Counted from the first letter of the stretch, positions 21,029 to 30,711 are shown. The stretch: 64,000 bases of DNA from Klebsiella spallanzanii (GCF_902158555.1 NZ_CABGGS010000012.1:46486-110485), one strand, 5' to 3'. The notes: generated by a model from the sequence alone, not told the origin. A program made the numbers and translations.

Positions 21029-21751
21029 ATGCCAGTGGGAATCTTTGTTTGCAGTGGCTCACTGCTTATCGGTGCTATTTTTGGCGCTTCTCTCAACCGA
21101 TTTATTCCTGAGCATTTAAAAAAGACCTTACCTTTAATTGCCGGATTAATTTCTATCAGTATGGGGGTATTTTTTCTTAATAAACTGATGCACCTACCGC
21201 CGATAGCTCTGGCTGTAATCGTAGGTACCATTATCGGTAGCCTGCTGCATATCGAAAAGCTTATCGAAAATGCCGGAATGAAGCTTCGAGGCCCTATTGA
21301 AAAGATATTTCCCACCAAGGGCGATTCCGGCATTGATCCAGAAGATTTTACCAATCAGTTTATCGCCGTACTGATCCTGTTTTGCGCCAGCGGAACCGGT
21401 ATTTTTGGCGCATTAACCGAAGGAATGACAGGAGATGCGACGATATTGATCACCAAATCCATTCTCGACTTCTTTACCGCCGCTATTTTTGCCTCCGCGC
21501 TCGGCTACATCATTGCCGTTATTTTTGTGCCTCAGCTGATCGTGTTCGTGATCCTCTTTTTCGCCGCGAGCTTTCTTATGGCGTTAATTACCCCGTCAAT
21601 GATCGCGGATTTTACGGCCTGCGGCGGCATCGTCATGCTGGCGACGGGTTTTCGACTCTGCGGAATTCGCGCTTTTCCAACGGCGAATATGCTGCCATCG
21701 CTGATCCTGGTAATGCCTTTCTCCGCCGCATGGCAGCAATTCATCGCCTGA
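21029..21751 (+). CDS. DUF554 family membrane protein
   Basis: A 240-residue polytopic inner-membrane protein. The sequence opens with MPVGIFVCSGSLLIGAIFGA, has six or seven hydrophobic segments, and matches the layout of DUF554 (YdfK-type) proteins, including GTIIGSLLHIE and the GxxxxCGGIVMLATGFRL stretch near the C-terminus. The function of the family is unknown; transport is a common guess. It has a strong ribosome site (AAAGGAGA). Its place downstream of the decarboxylase may point to a role in moving the acid or phenol, but the terminator between them weakens that link. Confidence 0.75.
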   Translation: MPVGIFVCSGSLLIGAIFGASLNRFIPEHLKKTLPLIAGLISISMGVFFLNKLMHLPPIALAVIVGTIIGSLLHIEKLIENAGMKLRGPIEKIFPTKGDSGIDPEDFTNQFIAVLILFCASGTGIFGALTEGMTGDATILITKSILDFFTAAIFASALGYIIAVIFVPQLIVFVILFFAASFLMALITPSMIADFTACGGIVMLATGFRLCGIRAFPTANMLPSLILVMPFSAAWQQFIA

Positions 21752-21815
21752 ACGCGAATAACACCCAGCATCGCCTGGATACTGGCATCATCTTTCCAGG
21801 CTGTGCCTGAGTGCC

Positions 21816-22568
21816 CTATGCCCGCAACGCCTGAAGCTTTACTCTGAAATCAAAATTAAAGTAATTACTCAGGCAAAACGCGGTTCCATACTCAAGCACG
21901 TCACCATGAGCGTTACGGCTTTTCAGCGTAATTTTCATCAACGGCACCCCATGCGGTAAGTCGAGCAAATTCAGTTCCTCACCCGAAGGGATATGTACCG
22001 TCAGGGAGTAATCCTGAAGATCGGGAAAAATATTGTTTTCAGCCCAGTGGGCATACAGCGAGCCTTCGAGCAAATCCGGGCGAGGCAAGAAACGTTCAGG
22101 GATAAACATGGTTTCGATGGAAACAGGAAGGGCATCAACTAAACGTACACGTTTTATTTTTGCCACCCGATCTCCGACCGCGATCTCCAGCTCACGAGCC
22201 AGAATATCATCCGCCGCCAGCTTTTCCCTCACCAGCCACCGATTAGACACCGTCCCTGAATTTTGTAGCTGGGCAGAAAATCCGCCGCTGGCAAGGTTAT
22301 AGCTTACCGGCAGATTCACCTCAGTACCTTTCCCGTGACGCTTGATCACCAGTCCGGCTTCCAGCAGCGCCTCCAGCGCCTTGACCACCGTCACGCGCGA
22401 TAGCTCGAGAGCCTGGGACATTTTGCGTTCGGAAGGCAAAATACTGCCATGAGTCAGTAACCGATCCGCTATTGCAGCTTCAATAGCCTGTTTTAATTGA
22501 ATATAAAGCGGCGCAGGCGCCTCGGGATTCAGACGACCTTTTATATACTCAAGCAGCGGTTGCGACAT
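21816..22568 (-). CDS. GntR/HutC-family repressor, YegW-like
   Basis: A 250-residue regulator with an N-terminal GntR winged helix (PLYIQLKQAIEAAI... SERKMSQALELSRVTVVKALEAL, about residues 20-75) and a C-terminal UTRA ligand domain (from about residue 95). It is transcribed away from a yegU-yegV-like operon, as yegW is associated with yegTUV in E. coli. It most likely represses that operon and is released by a nucleoside or sugar ligand. Repeated TGGA-containing sequences in the shared intergenic region are candidate operators. Confidence 0.8.
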   Translation of the reverse strand: MSQPLLEYIKGRLNPEAPAPLYIQLKQAIEAAIADRLLTHGSILPSERKMSQALELSRVTVVKALEALLEAGLVIKRHGKGTEVNLPVSYNLASGGFSAQLQNSGTVSNRWLVREKLAADDILARELEIAVGDRVAKIKRVRLVDALPVSIETMFIPERFLPRPDLLEGSLYAHWAENNIFPDLQDYSLTVHIPSGEELNLLDLPHGVPLMKITLKSRNAHGDVLEYGTAFCLSNYFNFDFRVKLQALRA

Positions 22569-22597
22569 AATTCATGTGGCCTTAAAGGATTAATCAC

Positions 22598-22745
22598 CAG
22601 TGGATTTATCATAGTGGATCCATACTGGAATCTATACCCTCATCATAACCCCTCCCCGCACTCTCCCGAATCCCAATTTGCTATCAGAATGCGCCGTCGA
22701 TCACAGAGTGATTATAAAGGACTTTAACTGGACTTAATCTGGATC
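22598..22745. promoter_or_regulatory. Divergent GntR/yegU-like intergenic region with TGGA repeats
   Basis: The region between the GntR gene and the ADP-ribosylglycohydrolase gene has clustered copies of a short word: CCAGTGGAT, ATAGTGGATCC and ATACTGGA within 22598-22629, then AACTGGA and ATCTGGATC just before the operon. TGGATCCA at 22616-22623 is a perfect palindrome. These are plausible operators for the divergent UTRA regulator and overlap where both promoters must lie. Confidence 0.4.
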
Positions 22746-22789
22746 TATTTTTAGTACAACTTTTATTCATCTCTTACCGGGAGTCGTCG

Positions 22790-23806
22790 ATGTCTGATAT
22801 TCGCCCTACCTATACCGCCGAACGCCGTATCCTTGGCTGTCTTTATGGGCAAGCCATTGGTGATGCAATGGGAATGCCTTCCGAGCTATGGCCTAAACGT
22901 CGAGTCATCAACCATTTTGGCTGGATTGAACGCTTTCTTCCCGGCCCGAAAGAGAATATCGCGGCCTGCGAATTTAGCGCTGCGGAGTTCACCGATGATA
23001 CGCACCAGTGTATCGCTTTAATGGATGCACTGAATGAAACCAACGGTGTAACCGATCCACTGGTCATCGCCAAACATATTCTGCTGTGGGCCAGACGCTG
23101 CCAGGCGTTTGAGAAAAATATTCTCGGCCCGACCTCGAAGGCCTCTCTGCTCGCGCTCGAGCAAGGGCAAGCGCTTGATGAGATCGCGGCTAACGGCGTG
23201 ACCAACGGCGCGGCGATGCGTGTAGCACCGATGGGCTGCCTATTGCCAACCCGAGACAGGGAATTTTTCATTGCGCAGGTACGGCAATCCTGCCTACCGA
23301 CGCACAAATCAGATATCGCGATTGCCGGCGCGGTGGTGATTGCCTGGGCCATCAGCCGCGCCATTGAAGGTGCCGGATGGCCATTAATCAAAACGGAGCT
23401 GGCATCGCTCGCCAATGAAACCCAGCGCCAGTATGAGTCCACTTTTAGTCCACTCCTCGGAAATCGTCTCCATTTAGCGTTAGAGATGATGAGCAGAGAG
23501 ACTGACCACCTGACAGGTATCGAACGTATTTACGAAGATATCGGTGCCGGCATGGATATCATTGAATCCGTCCCGGCAGCAATTGCGCTGGTTGAGCTGG
23601 CAGGAACACAGCCTATGAAATGCGCCATGCTGGCGGCAAATTTAGGCGGCGACACGGATACCATTGGCGCGATGGCAACCGCCATCTGCGGCGCCCTTCA
23701 CGGCATAGAAGCTTTCCCTGAAGAACACATACGACAAATTAATCAGGCCAACAGCATAGACTTCGCACCTTACGCACAGCGGCTTGCAGGCTACCGCTTC
23801 GCATAA
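22790..23806 (+). CDS. ADP-ribosylglycohydrolase family protein, YegU-like
   Basis: A 338-residue member of the ADP-ribosylglycohydrolase family, whose members cleave N-glycosidic bonds of ADP-ribose or related ribosides with two Mg ions. The dinuclear metal motifs are visible: GDAMGMP near residue 24, FTDDTHQ at 67-73, and the C-terminal GGDTDTIGAMA. It is first in a three-gene operon with a permease and a PfkB kinase, like E. coli yegU. The likely role is cleavage of an imported nucleoside or riboside. The substrate is not known. Confidence 0.8.
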   Translation: MSDIRPTYTAERRILGCLYGQAIGDAMGMPSELWPKRRVINHFGWIERFLPGPKENIAACEFSAAEFTDDTHQCIALMDALNETNGVTDPLVIAKHILLWARRCQAFEKNILGPTSKASLLALEQGQALDEIAANGVTNGAAMRVAPMGCLLPTRDREFFIAQVRQSCLPTHKSDIAIAGAVVIAWAISRAIEGAGWPLIKTELASLANETQRQYESTFSPLLGNRLHLALEMMSRETDHLTGIERIYEDIGAGMDIIESVPAAIALVELAGTQPMKCAMLAANLGGDTDTIGAMATAICGALHGIEAFPEEHIRQINQANSIDFAPYAQRLAGYRFA

Positions 23807-23824
23807 TTCACAGAGGGCATCAAT

Positions 23825-25240
23825 ATGGACAGCAAAGCTTCATACGATGGCAATATCCAAACGGCCGATCCCGGAATGGCGGAGTTAGGGATCGGTCTGG
23901 TTCCCCCGGTCCACCAAACCCAACAGCCGGTACAGTTATTTTTTGTCTGGTGCGCCGCGAATATCGGCATTCTTGGGGTCGTTTATGGCGCAGTGATTGT
24001 GTCGTTCGGCCTCTCATTCTGGCAGTCGATTCTTGCCGCCGTTGCAGGAGTCGCCTCCTTTGCGCTGGTCGGAGTGACCAGCATCGCCGGAAAAATCGGG
24101 CGAACGACAACGTTGACGCTCTCCCGCGTGATATTTGGCAAACGCGGTAATATCGCGCCCACCAGCTTTTGCTGGGTGAACCTGATGGGCTGGGAATCGG
24201 TCAATATCATTACCGGCACGCTCACGCTCGTCGCGCTGTTTGCCGCCATGGGTTTTGAAGAGAGCCTGACAACTACCGCGTTGTCGCTTTTCCTGTTTGG
24301 CGGGTTGACCGTGCTGGTCAGCGTACTCGGTCAAAATGCCGTGCTGATGATGCAAAAATGGATCACCCGTATCTTTGGCGCCATGACGCTACTGGTGGTG
24401 ATTTATTTGCTGTTCACCGCGGACTGGCAGGCCATTCTCGCCCTGCCTTCAGGTAGCTGGCTGACCGGTTTTCTCCCGGCAGTCTCTATTATCGCCGCAG
24501 GCACCGGCATCAGTTGGGCTATCGCCGGTGCCGACTATAGTCGGGATCAGCGTCCTGATTCCGGTGAAAAGAACATTTTTCTCGCCGTTGTTAGCGGCGC
24601 TGCCCTTCCTTTACTGCTGCTGATGCTCACCGGGATACTGCTTACCGCCCAAATCCCTGACCTGGCATCCAGTGAAAACCCGATTTCCGCGATCGGCAAA
24701 CTGCTGCCTTCGTGGATGGCAATCCCCTATCTTGCTGCGGCTACCGCCGGGGTCGTGACCATCGCAGTGTTGAGCCTCTATTCCGCCAGCCTTAATCTAT
24801 TAAGCATGGGCATTAAGCTACAGCAGCGTTCCGCCGTGGCCATCGACGCCGTGCTGGTGCTGGGGATCGCGCTCTACGTGCTGTTTGTGTCGAAAGATTT
24901 TCTCGGACCGTTCATTGCGTTTCTGATTTTCTGCGGCGTATTTCTGGCCGCCTGGGCCGCCATTTTTATCGTCGACTTCTACCGGATTCGCCGCCATGTC
25001 GGATACCCGGAAGCTGACTTATTCAGGGAAAGCGGCGCGAACCGAACCGCGCTGGGCTGCTGGATTGTCGGCGCGCTGGCTGGATTGATGGTATCCAAAA
25101 CCGGGTTTATCGACGGGCCTTTCGCGGTCGGGATTTTCGCGGACTCCAGCCTGGGATTATTCGTCTCTTTTGTTCTGAGCCTGGTGCTGTATCTCGCTTT
25201 TGGAGCCAGGAAGGGGGCTTTCCATGACAATAACAGCTGA
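23825..25240 (+). CDS. NCS1-family purine/cytosine-type permease
   Basis: A 471-residue membrane protein with about 12 hydrophobic helices. The N-terminal GIGLVPPVHQTQQPVQLFFVWCAANIGILG segment is typical of CodB-like NCS1 permeases, and GTGISWAIAGADYSRD in the middle carries the conserved (S/T)xxxADYxRx motif. It imports a nucleobase or nucleoside-like substrate with H+ or Na+. In E. coli the equivalent operon uses YegT of another family (NHS), so the transporter has been swapped here. The 3' end overlaps the kinase gene by 17 bases. Confidence 0.85.
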   Translation: MDSKASYDGNIQTADPGMAELGIGLVPPVHQTQQPVQLFFVWCAANIGILGVVYGAVIVSFGLSFWQSILAAVAGVASFALVGVTSIAGKIGRTTTLTLSRVIFGKRGNIAPTSFCWVNLMGWESVNIITGTLTLVALFAAMGFEESLTTTALSLFLFGGLTVLVSVLGQNAVLMMQKWITRIFGAMTLLVVIYLLFTADWQAILALPSGSWLTGFLPAVSIIAAGTGISWAIAGADYSRDQRPDSGEKNIFLAVVSGAALPLLLLMLTGILLTAQIPDLASSENPISAIGKLLPSWMAIPYLAAATAGVVTIAVLSLYSASLNLLSMGIKLQQRSAVAIDAVLVLGIALYVLFVSKDFLGPFIAFLIFCGVFLAAWAAIFIVDFYRIRRHVGYPEADLFRESGANRTALGCWIVGALAGLMVSKTGFIDGPFAVGIFADSSLGLFVSFVLSLVLYLAFGARKGAFHDNNS

Positions 25241-26186
25241 CCTGCTATCACCACAGCGCCCGATAGTGGTTATTGGCGCTGCTTTTGGCGACATTATTCT
25301 CCATCTCGATACGCTGCCGCAAAGCGGTGGCGATGTCTCCGCCCGCGATGGCGGGCGGCAAATTGGCGGCTGCGCGTTTAACGTCGCCCGTGCGCTCGCA
25401 CGCCTCGACCTGGCCCCGGTTAATGCCATACCGGTAGGCAATGGCGACTGGGGGCAAGCCGTTGCGCAAAAAATGGCACAGGAAAGTTTACCCGTTCTCT
25501 TGCGCCACCCTACCCACGATAACGGCTGGTGTCTGGCCCTCGTTGAGGCCAACAAAGAGCGGACGTTTGTCACCGTTGAGGGCTGCGAGCAGCACTGGAG
25601 CACTGAGCTACTGGCGCAAATTCCGCAACCGAAGGACGCGATTATTTACGTCTCAGGCTACGAGCTGGCCAGCGAAGCGCTGCGTCAGTGGATCCTCACA
25701 CTTGCTGAAGATAAAACGCTGTTTGTCGATTTTGGACCCCGCCTGTGCGATCTGGATATTGGTTTTATTAAGGCGCTGTTGCATAAGCGTCCCGTGCTCA
25801 CTCTGAACCGCAACGAACTCAGCACGCTGAGCGCGCGTTTATATCACCAGGAAAATGCTACGCTTGAGTCAGCCTCGCGGCTCGCCAGAGACTGGCAGCT
25901 ACGGGCAATTTGTCGGTTTGATAAGGATGGCGCGTGGGTGGTTGAACCCAACGCGGAGCCGCAGCATATCCCGGCATGCCGGGTGGAAGTTCACGATACG
26001 ATTGCCGCAGGAGACAGCCACTGTGCAGGAACAATTGCCGGGCTGGCCTGCGGGATGAGTCTGCGTCAGGCAACGCAATTGGGCAACGAGGTGGCGGCTA
26101 TCGTCGTCAGCAGGCCTGGCTCAGACGGTGCGCCAACCCGCCAGGAGCTACGCCAGTTCCAGCTTCAGCAGGAAAACAACCGCTAA
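25224..26186 (+). CDS. PfkB-family sugar/nucleoside kinase, YegV-like
   Basis: Ribokinase-type kinase of 320 residues. The N-terminal PfkB signature is GGDVSARDGGRQIGGCAFNVARALARL, and the C-terminal ATP/anion-hole motif appears as DTIAAGDSHCAGTIAG, with the catalytic Asp. ATG 25224 (GGAAGGGGG upstream) is chosen over an in-frame start 8 codons earlier. It probably phosphorylates the sugar or nucleoside released or imported by its operon partners. It ends two bases before the convergent rep stop, with no visible terminator. Confidence 0.82.
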   Translation: MTITADLLSPQRPIVVIGAAFGDIILHLDTLPQSGGDVSARDGGRQIGGCAFNVARALARLDLAPVNAIPVGNGDWGQAVAQKMAQESLPVLLRHPTHDNGWCLALVEANKERTFVTVEGCEQHWSTELLAQIPQPKDAIIYVSGYELASEALRQWILTLAEDKTLFVDFGPRLCDLDIGFIKALLHKRPVLTLNRNELSTLSARLYHQENATLESASRLARDWQLRAICRFDKDGAWVVEPNAEPQHIPACRVEVHDTIAAGDSHCAGTIAGLACGMSLRQATQLGNEVAAIVVSRPGSDGAPTRQELRQFQLQQENNR

Positions 26187-26188
26187 CG

Positions 26189-28207
26189 CTATTTACGTGC
26201 TTTCGCCAGCATCGCCCGGATGTTGGCGACGTTCGCCTGGCCTTTATGCATACGCTCTTCCGCTGAAATAACTTTGCGCTCCTGTTCCCAAATCAGGTCG
26301 TCCTGCGGCAGTTCCAGCAGGAAGCGGCTCGGCTCCGGACGCACCAGCTCACCGTACTGACGGCGCTCTCTGCACAAGGTAAAAGTCAGTTCTTTCTGCG
26401 CGCGAGTTATGCCTACGTAGGCAAGACGGCGTTCTTCATCGACATTATCTTCATCAATGCTGCTTTGATGCGGCAGCAGGCCCTCTTCCATGCCCACCAG
26501 ATAGACATACGGAAATTCCAGCCCCTTCGAAGCATGAAGCGTCATCAGCTGTACCTGGTCTGTCTCCTCATCCGACTCGCCGCGCTCCATCATATCGCGC
26601 AGCGTGAAGCGAGTGACGACCTGGGTAAGCGTCATCGGTTCATCAATATCGCTACCTTCCAGCATTTCGGTCATCCACGTGAAGAGCGTGTTGACATTTT
26701 TCATCCGCATTTCCGCGGCTTTCGGGCTGGGCGAGGTCTCATAGAGCCAGGATTCATAATCCACACCGCGTATCAGGTCACGGACGGCGGCAATTGGCTC
26801 ACGCTCGGAAAGCTGCTGAATCTCCCGCAGCCAGTGGGTGAAGCGGGTCAGGGACTCATAGCCGCGCCCATTCAGCGTCTGGGTCAACCCCATATCAAAG
26901 CTGGCGGTAAACATACTTTTGTTACGGCCCATTGCCCATTCGCCCAGCTTTTTCAGCGTTGCCGAACCGATTTCACGCTTTGGGGTATTCACAATGCGCA
27001 TAAAGGCACTGTCATCATCAGGATTGGTCAGCACGCGCAGGTAGGCCAGCAGGTCTTTAATTTCCGGGCGCGAAAAGAACGACGTGCCGCCGGAAATTTT
27101 GTACGGAATGCGGTTTTGCATCAGCATCTTTTCAAAAACCCGCGACTGGTGGTTGCCGCGATAAAGGATCGCATAATCCTTATATTCGGTTTTATTAATA
27201 AAATGGTGCGCGATCAGTTCACCGGCGACGCGTTCCGCTTCATGGTCTTCATTGTTGGCGGAGAGCACCTTCAGCTCTACGCCATAGCCCAGCTCGGAAA
27301 ACAGGCGTTTCTCGAAGACGTGCGGGTTATTGGCAATCAGGATGTTGGCTGCCTTCAGGATACGCCCGGAAGAACGGTAGTTCTGCTCCAGTTTGATCAC
27401 CTGCAGCGCCGGGAAATCCTGGCTAAGCAGCACCAGGTTCTGTGGCCGCGCGCCGCGCCAGGAGTAGATCGACTGATCGTCATCGCCCACCACGGTAAAG
27501 CGCGCCCGCTGCCCCACCAGCAGTTTCACCAGCTCATACTGGCTGGTGTTGGTATCCTGGTATTCATCCACCAGCAGATAGCGAATTCTGTTCTGCCAGC
27601 GCTCCCGCACCTCTTCGTTGCGCTGCAGCAGCAGCGTCGGCAGCAGGATAAGGTCGTCAAAGTCGAGTACATTGCAGGCTTTCATATGCGCATCGTACAG
27701 CCCGTAGCAGTGCGCAAAGATCCGATCCCGCTCTCCTTTCGCGCCAGCGGCAGCCTGTGAAGGCGTTTGCAGATCGTTTTTCCAGTTCGAGATCGTGGAG
27801 ATCAGCTGCTGAAGCACCACTTTATCATCTTCAATAAGCCCTTCGGTGAGCTCTTTTAACAGCGCGACCTGGTCGGTATCGTCGAACAGCGAGAAGTTAG
27901 ATTTCATGCCTAACGCGGCGTACTCACGTTTGATGATATCCAGCCCCAGCGTATGGAAAGTGGAGATCATCAGACCGCGTGCTTCTTTGCGTCCCAGCGT
28001 TTGCCCGACGCGCTCTTTCATCTCACGCGCGGCCTTGTTGGTAAAAGTCACCGCCGCGATATGGCGCGCCTGATAGCCGCAGCCGCGGATCAAATGGGCG
28101 ATTTTATTGGTTATAACGCGGGTCTTACCGGAACCGGCACCCGCCAGCACCAGGCACGGTCCGGTAACGAATTCGACGGCTTGTTGTTGGCCAGGGTTTA
28201 AACGCAT
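26189..28207 (-). CDS. rep: ATP-dependent DNA helicase Rep
   Basis: UvrD/Rep superfamily 1A 3'-5' helicase, accessory motor at the replication fork that clears protein roadblocks and interacts with DnaB. Walker A GAGSGKT is near residue 22; further SF1 motifs [41 protein letters not shown] and the C-terminal [13 protein letters not shown] are all present. At 672 residues it is one less than in E. coli. Confidence 0.98.
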   Translation of the reverse strand: MRLNPGQQQAVEFVTGPCLVLAGAGSGKTRVITNKIAHLIRGCGYQARHIAAVTFTNKAAREMKERVGQTLGRKEARGLMISTFHTLGLDIIKREYAALGMKSNFSLFDDTDQVALLKELTEGLIEDDKVVLQQLISTISNWKNDLQTPSQAAAGAKGERDRIFAHCYGLYDAHMKACNVLDFDDLILLPTLLLQRNEEVRERWQNRIRYLLVDEYQDTNTSQYELVKLLVGQRARFTVVGDDDQSIYSWRGARPQNLVLLSQDFPALQVIKLEQNYRSSGRILKAANILIANNPHVFEKRLFSELGYGVELKVLSANNEDHEAERVAGELIAHHFINKTEYKDYAILYRGNHQSRVFEKMLMQNRIPYKISGGTSFFSRPEIKDLLAYLRVLTNPDDDSAFMRIVNTPKREIGSATLKKLGEWAMGRNKSMFTASFDMGLTQTLNGRGYESLTRFTHWLREIQQLSEREPIAAVRDLIRGVDYESWLYETSPSPKAAEMRMKNVNTLFTWMTEMLEGSDIDEPMTLTQVVTRFTLRDMMERGESDEETDQVQLMTLHASKGLEFPYVYLVGMEEGLLPHQSSIDEDNVDEERRLAYVGITRAQKELTFTLCRERRQYGELVRPEPSRFLLELPQDDLIWEQERKVISAEERMHKGQANVANIRAMLAKARK

Positions 28208-28273
28208 GGGAGTATTTTGCTCAATCTTCGAACGGGGTGGGGATTGTAGCAGAAAGAGGGGGAGAAGGCGTAA

Positions 28274-28297
28274 CAGGCTACCCCTGCGGGTAGCCTG
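28274..28297. terminator. Hairpin between pnuC and rep
   Basis: CAGGCTACCC and GGGTAGCCTG form a 10-bp stem with a four-base loop. It lies 13 bases after the pnuC stop, with no real T-run on the minus strand. It could end the pnuC transcript or stabilise its 3' end. Confidence 0.4.
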
Positions 28298-28309
28298 AAA
28301 ATCGGTCTA

Positions 28310-29038
28310 TCAGGAAGCCGTCGCGGCTAGTGGCGTATAGCCGTTGCGCTGCGCGCTCTTGATCCAGCTGTAGGATCCCATCACCGCGATTGCCGTCAGC
28401 AGGACATATTCGAGCGACATGGCGTAAACGCCCTGCACCGCGTAAATAACCACGCTAATCACGTCGATAAGTACCCACAGCAGCCAGTTTTCGACGAACT
28501 TGCGCGTCATCAGTACCATGGCCGCAATCGACAATACCAGCATGGTGGAATCCCAGAACGGGAAGGCATCGGGCTGGAGGTCAGGCATAGCGACCTGCAT
28601 ACCAAATGTTTGCAGCAAGGCAATCATGATGCGAGTGAGCGCCGAAAACACGGGGTCGATAAACAGCGTCATCAGAACAATCGCTACCGCGCAAACGCCT
28701 GCTAATGCCAGTGTTTGCTGGCGGGAAAGCCAGCGTACCTTGAGCGCAGCTTCCTGCGCCTCGTTTTGCCGGCTCCATGCATACCAGCCGTAAATGTTGG
28801 CGGCGAAGAAAAATACCTGCAGCAACAGGCTGGCGTAGAGCTGAATCTGAAAGAAAATCGCCGCAAACAGCGTGACGTTAATCAGGCCAAACAGATAGTT
28901 GATAATTTTTTCCCGGCTGGCGCACCAGATGCACAGCAAGCCAAACACGGTACCAATGGCTTCAATCCACGATAGCGCGTAGCCGCCTTCGCCAAGAGGA
29001 ATATTGACCATCACATTGTTAATGCTAAAAAAGTCCAT
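28310..29038 (-). CDS. pnuC: Nicotinamide riboside transporter PnuC
   Basis: A 242-residue inner-membrane facilitator with about seven helices that imports nicotinamide riboside (NR), trapped normally by NadR. The family's WxxW-type signature is seen in ENWLLWVLIDVISVVIY, and FFAANIYGWYAW is also typical. The ATG overlaps the TAA of the phosphorylase gene, so the two are co-translated. In E. coli pnuC sits next to nadA; here it is paired with a nucleoside phosphorylase and a regulator, so this may be a second or relocated copy. Confidence 0.88.
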   Translation of the reverse strand: MDFFSINNVMVNIPLGEGGYALSWIEAIGTVFGLLCIWCASREKIINYLFGLINVTLFAAIFFQIQLYASLLLQVFFFAANIYGWYAWSRQNEAQEAALKVRWLSRQQTLALAGVCAVAIVLMTLFIDPVFSALTRIMIALLQTFGMQVAMPDLQPDAFPFWDSTMLVLSIAAMVLMTRKFVENWLLWVLIDVISVVIYAVQGVYAMSLEYVLLTAIAVMGSYSWIKSAQRNGYTPLAATAS

Positions 29039-29787
29039 TACTGACCCCCTTGCTGGCTAGCGGAATAAATGGCGCGGAGCGCCAGGATAATTTGCCGTTC
29101 TTCGCCCTGCTGACACAGCGCTTCCTGCTGAACATAATCGTTGATACTGCTATCCAGACAACCGTTGTGTGCAACCACCACGTTAAGTAATGACGCCGTG
29201 CGTAACCCACGCAGCGCGCCGATGGTCATCAGGGCGGCACTCTCCATATCCGCGCCCAGAACGCCGAGCGCCGACCACTGCGCATCCAGTTCCGCTTCCC
29301 GGTCGGTATAAAAACTGTCGTGACTGCGCACCAGTCCGCAGATGGCGGGGATATTCATCTGGCGCGCCTGCGTCATCAGTTCCCAGGTTAACTGCGGGTC
29401 GGCGCAGGCCGGATAGCCAGCGGGCGCATAGGTACGGCTGGTCCCGTCATCCATGACCGCGGCATGGGCGATAATCACGTCGCCGAGCGCAAGATTATCC
29501 TGCAACGCCCCGCAGCTGCCGATGCGAATCAGGGTCGTTACGCCGATCTGGCGTAGTTCTTCAATAGCAATCGCCGTGGACGGTCCACCGATTCCGGTAG
29601 AGAGCACTAAAATCTCGACGCCCCGGTACCAGCCGCGCGCGGCGCGAAACTCCCGGTTCTGACCAAGGGGTTCTGGGTTATCAAGAAAATTAACGATGCG
29701 GTCGACCCGCTGCGGGTCGCCCGGTAGCAGCGCGTACCGTGCGCTGGTCATTTCCTGGCTTAACTGGATATGGGGTTGCAGCGACAT
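29038..29787 (-). CDS. Nucleoside phosphorylase, uridine-phosphorylase-like
   Basis: A 249-residue member of the PNP/UDP phosphorylase family. Motifs are LPGDPQRVDRI (phosphate site), STGIGGPSTAIAIEEL, RIGSCGALQ, and the nucleoside/ribose motif ADMESAALMTIGALRG. These proteins cleave nucleosides with phosphate to base plus ribose-1-phosphate. The SHDSFYTDREAE segment resembles uridine phosphorylase. The tight coupling to pnuC suggests that the substrate may be nicotinamide riboside, but this is inference. It has a strong ribosome site (AAGGAGG). Confidence 0.82.
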   Translation of the reverse strand: MSLQPHIQLSQEMTSARYALLPGDPQRVDRIVNFLDNPEPLGQNREFRAARGWYRGVEILVLSTGIGGPSTAIAIEELRQIGVTTLIRIGSCGALQDNLALGDVIIAHAAVMDDGTSRTYAPAGYPACADPQLTWELMTQARQMNIPAICGLVRSHDSFYTDREAELDAQWSALGVLGADMESAALMTIGALRGLRTASLLNVVVAHNGCLDSSINDYVQQEALCQQGEERQIILALRAIYSASQQGGQ

Positions 29788-29812
29788 TCTCCCGCCTCCT
29801 TTACTCTTACGG

Positions 29813-30517
29813 TTATCCGATATCAGCCTCCTGCTTTATTTTTTCAGGGGCTAACAACACAATGCGTTCACCATCGGTATCAATAATCTGTAACGCTTTC
29901 AGGTCATGCAAAATACGATTAATACTGCGGGTCGTCGCCGCAAACTCCTGGCTAAGGTTCTGCTTATCCAGCAAGATTTCATTCGCGCCATCCTGTTGAT
30001 AGCGCAGCCATAATGCCTGGCACACTCGCTGATGCAGCGAGTAAAGATTGTCGCTGCTGGCCTTTTTCGACAGCTGGTAATATTGCTGACTAAAGAAGCG
30101 CAGCATCCGCTGGTTAAAATGGTTATCTAATGCCAGCCAGCGGCAGAAATGTTCCTGTGACAAACTCAGAAGCTGCACATGCCCTACCGCTACCACCGAG
30201 CAGATGTAATGACGCGACTCAAAGATCTCGAGCTCGCCCAGCATGTCGCCCTTACGGTAGCGGGCCTGACGGTAACGACGCCCATCTTCGGCTTCATAGA
30301 AAACATCCACCTCACCGGCAATAATCAGCGAAAAACGCTGACACACTTCCCCTTGTCGGCAGATAAAAGCACCGCGCGGGATCTCTTCAAAGCGCCAGCG
30401 CTGCATGATTTCCAGAGGGCAATATTTCAGTAATTCATAGAGCTGCGGATCGCTAACAATCTCTCCAAGCCCGGTAAGCCAGCCGACTGAAAATTCAGGT
30501 TTTTTCATTGTATCCAT
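29813..30517 (-). CDS. Crp/Fnr-family transcriptional regulator
   Basis: A 234-residue protein with an N-terminal cyclic-nucleotide-binding-type beta-roll (RGAFICRQGEVCQRFSLIIAGEVDVFYEAEDG... GDMLGELEIFE) and a C-terminal winged HTH (LDKQNLSQEFAATTRSINRILHDLKALQII). No N-terminal cysteine cluster of the FNR type is seen. ATG 30517 is preferred because GGAG lies upstream; the longer in-frame extension reads into the divergent ppiC promoter region. Only 25 bases separate it from the phosphorylase gene, so regulator, phosphorylase and pnuC form an operon. Confidence 0.8.
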   Translation of the reverse strand: MDTMKKPEFSVGWLTGLGEIVSDPQLYELLKYCPLEIMQRWRFEEIPRGAFICRQGEVCQRFSLIIAGEVDVFYEAEDGRRYRQARYRKGDMLGELEIFESRHYICSVVAVGHVQLLSLSQEHFCRWLALDNHFNQRMLRFFSQQYYQLSKKASSDNLYSLHQRVCQALWLRYQQDGANEILLDKQNLSQEFAATTRSINRILHDLKALQIIDTDGERIVLLAPEKIKQEADIG

Positions 30518-30711
30518 GTTATCTCGCTCCACGGCTTCAGGGACAGGACCGCTGTCCCTGGCAAGAGGGAATACGGCGGATAAAAATGTCGCCCATCTCC
30601 CGCTTCCATACATCAGGCGAGACATCTGTCCCGCGATGGCGAAGAGTATATGTCCGCGGCTAAGGTGGGTGGTAAAGTAACGGGACATCTTTGAGACGTG
30701 AGAACAAAATA

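Noticed and set aside
26465..27760. 431-codon open frame on the plus strand
   Set aside because: Entirely antisense to rep, rich in His/Gln/Arg with no family resemblance or ribosome site.
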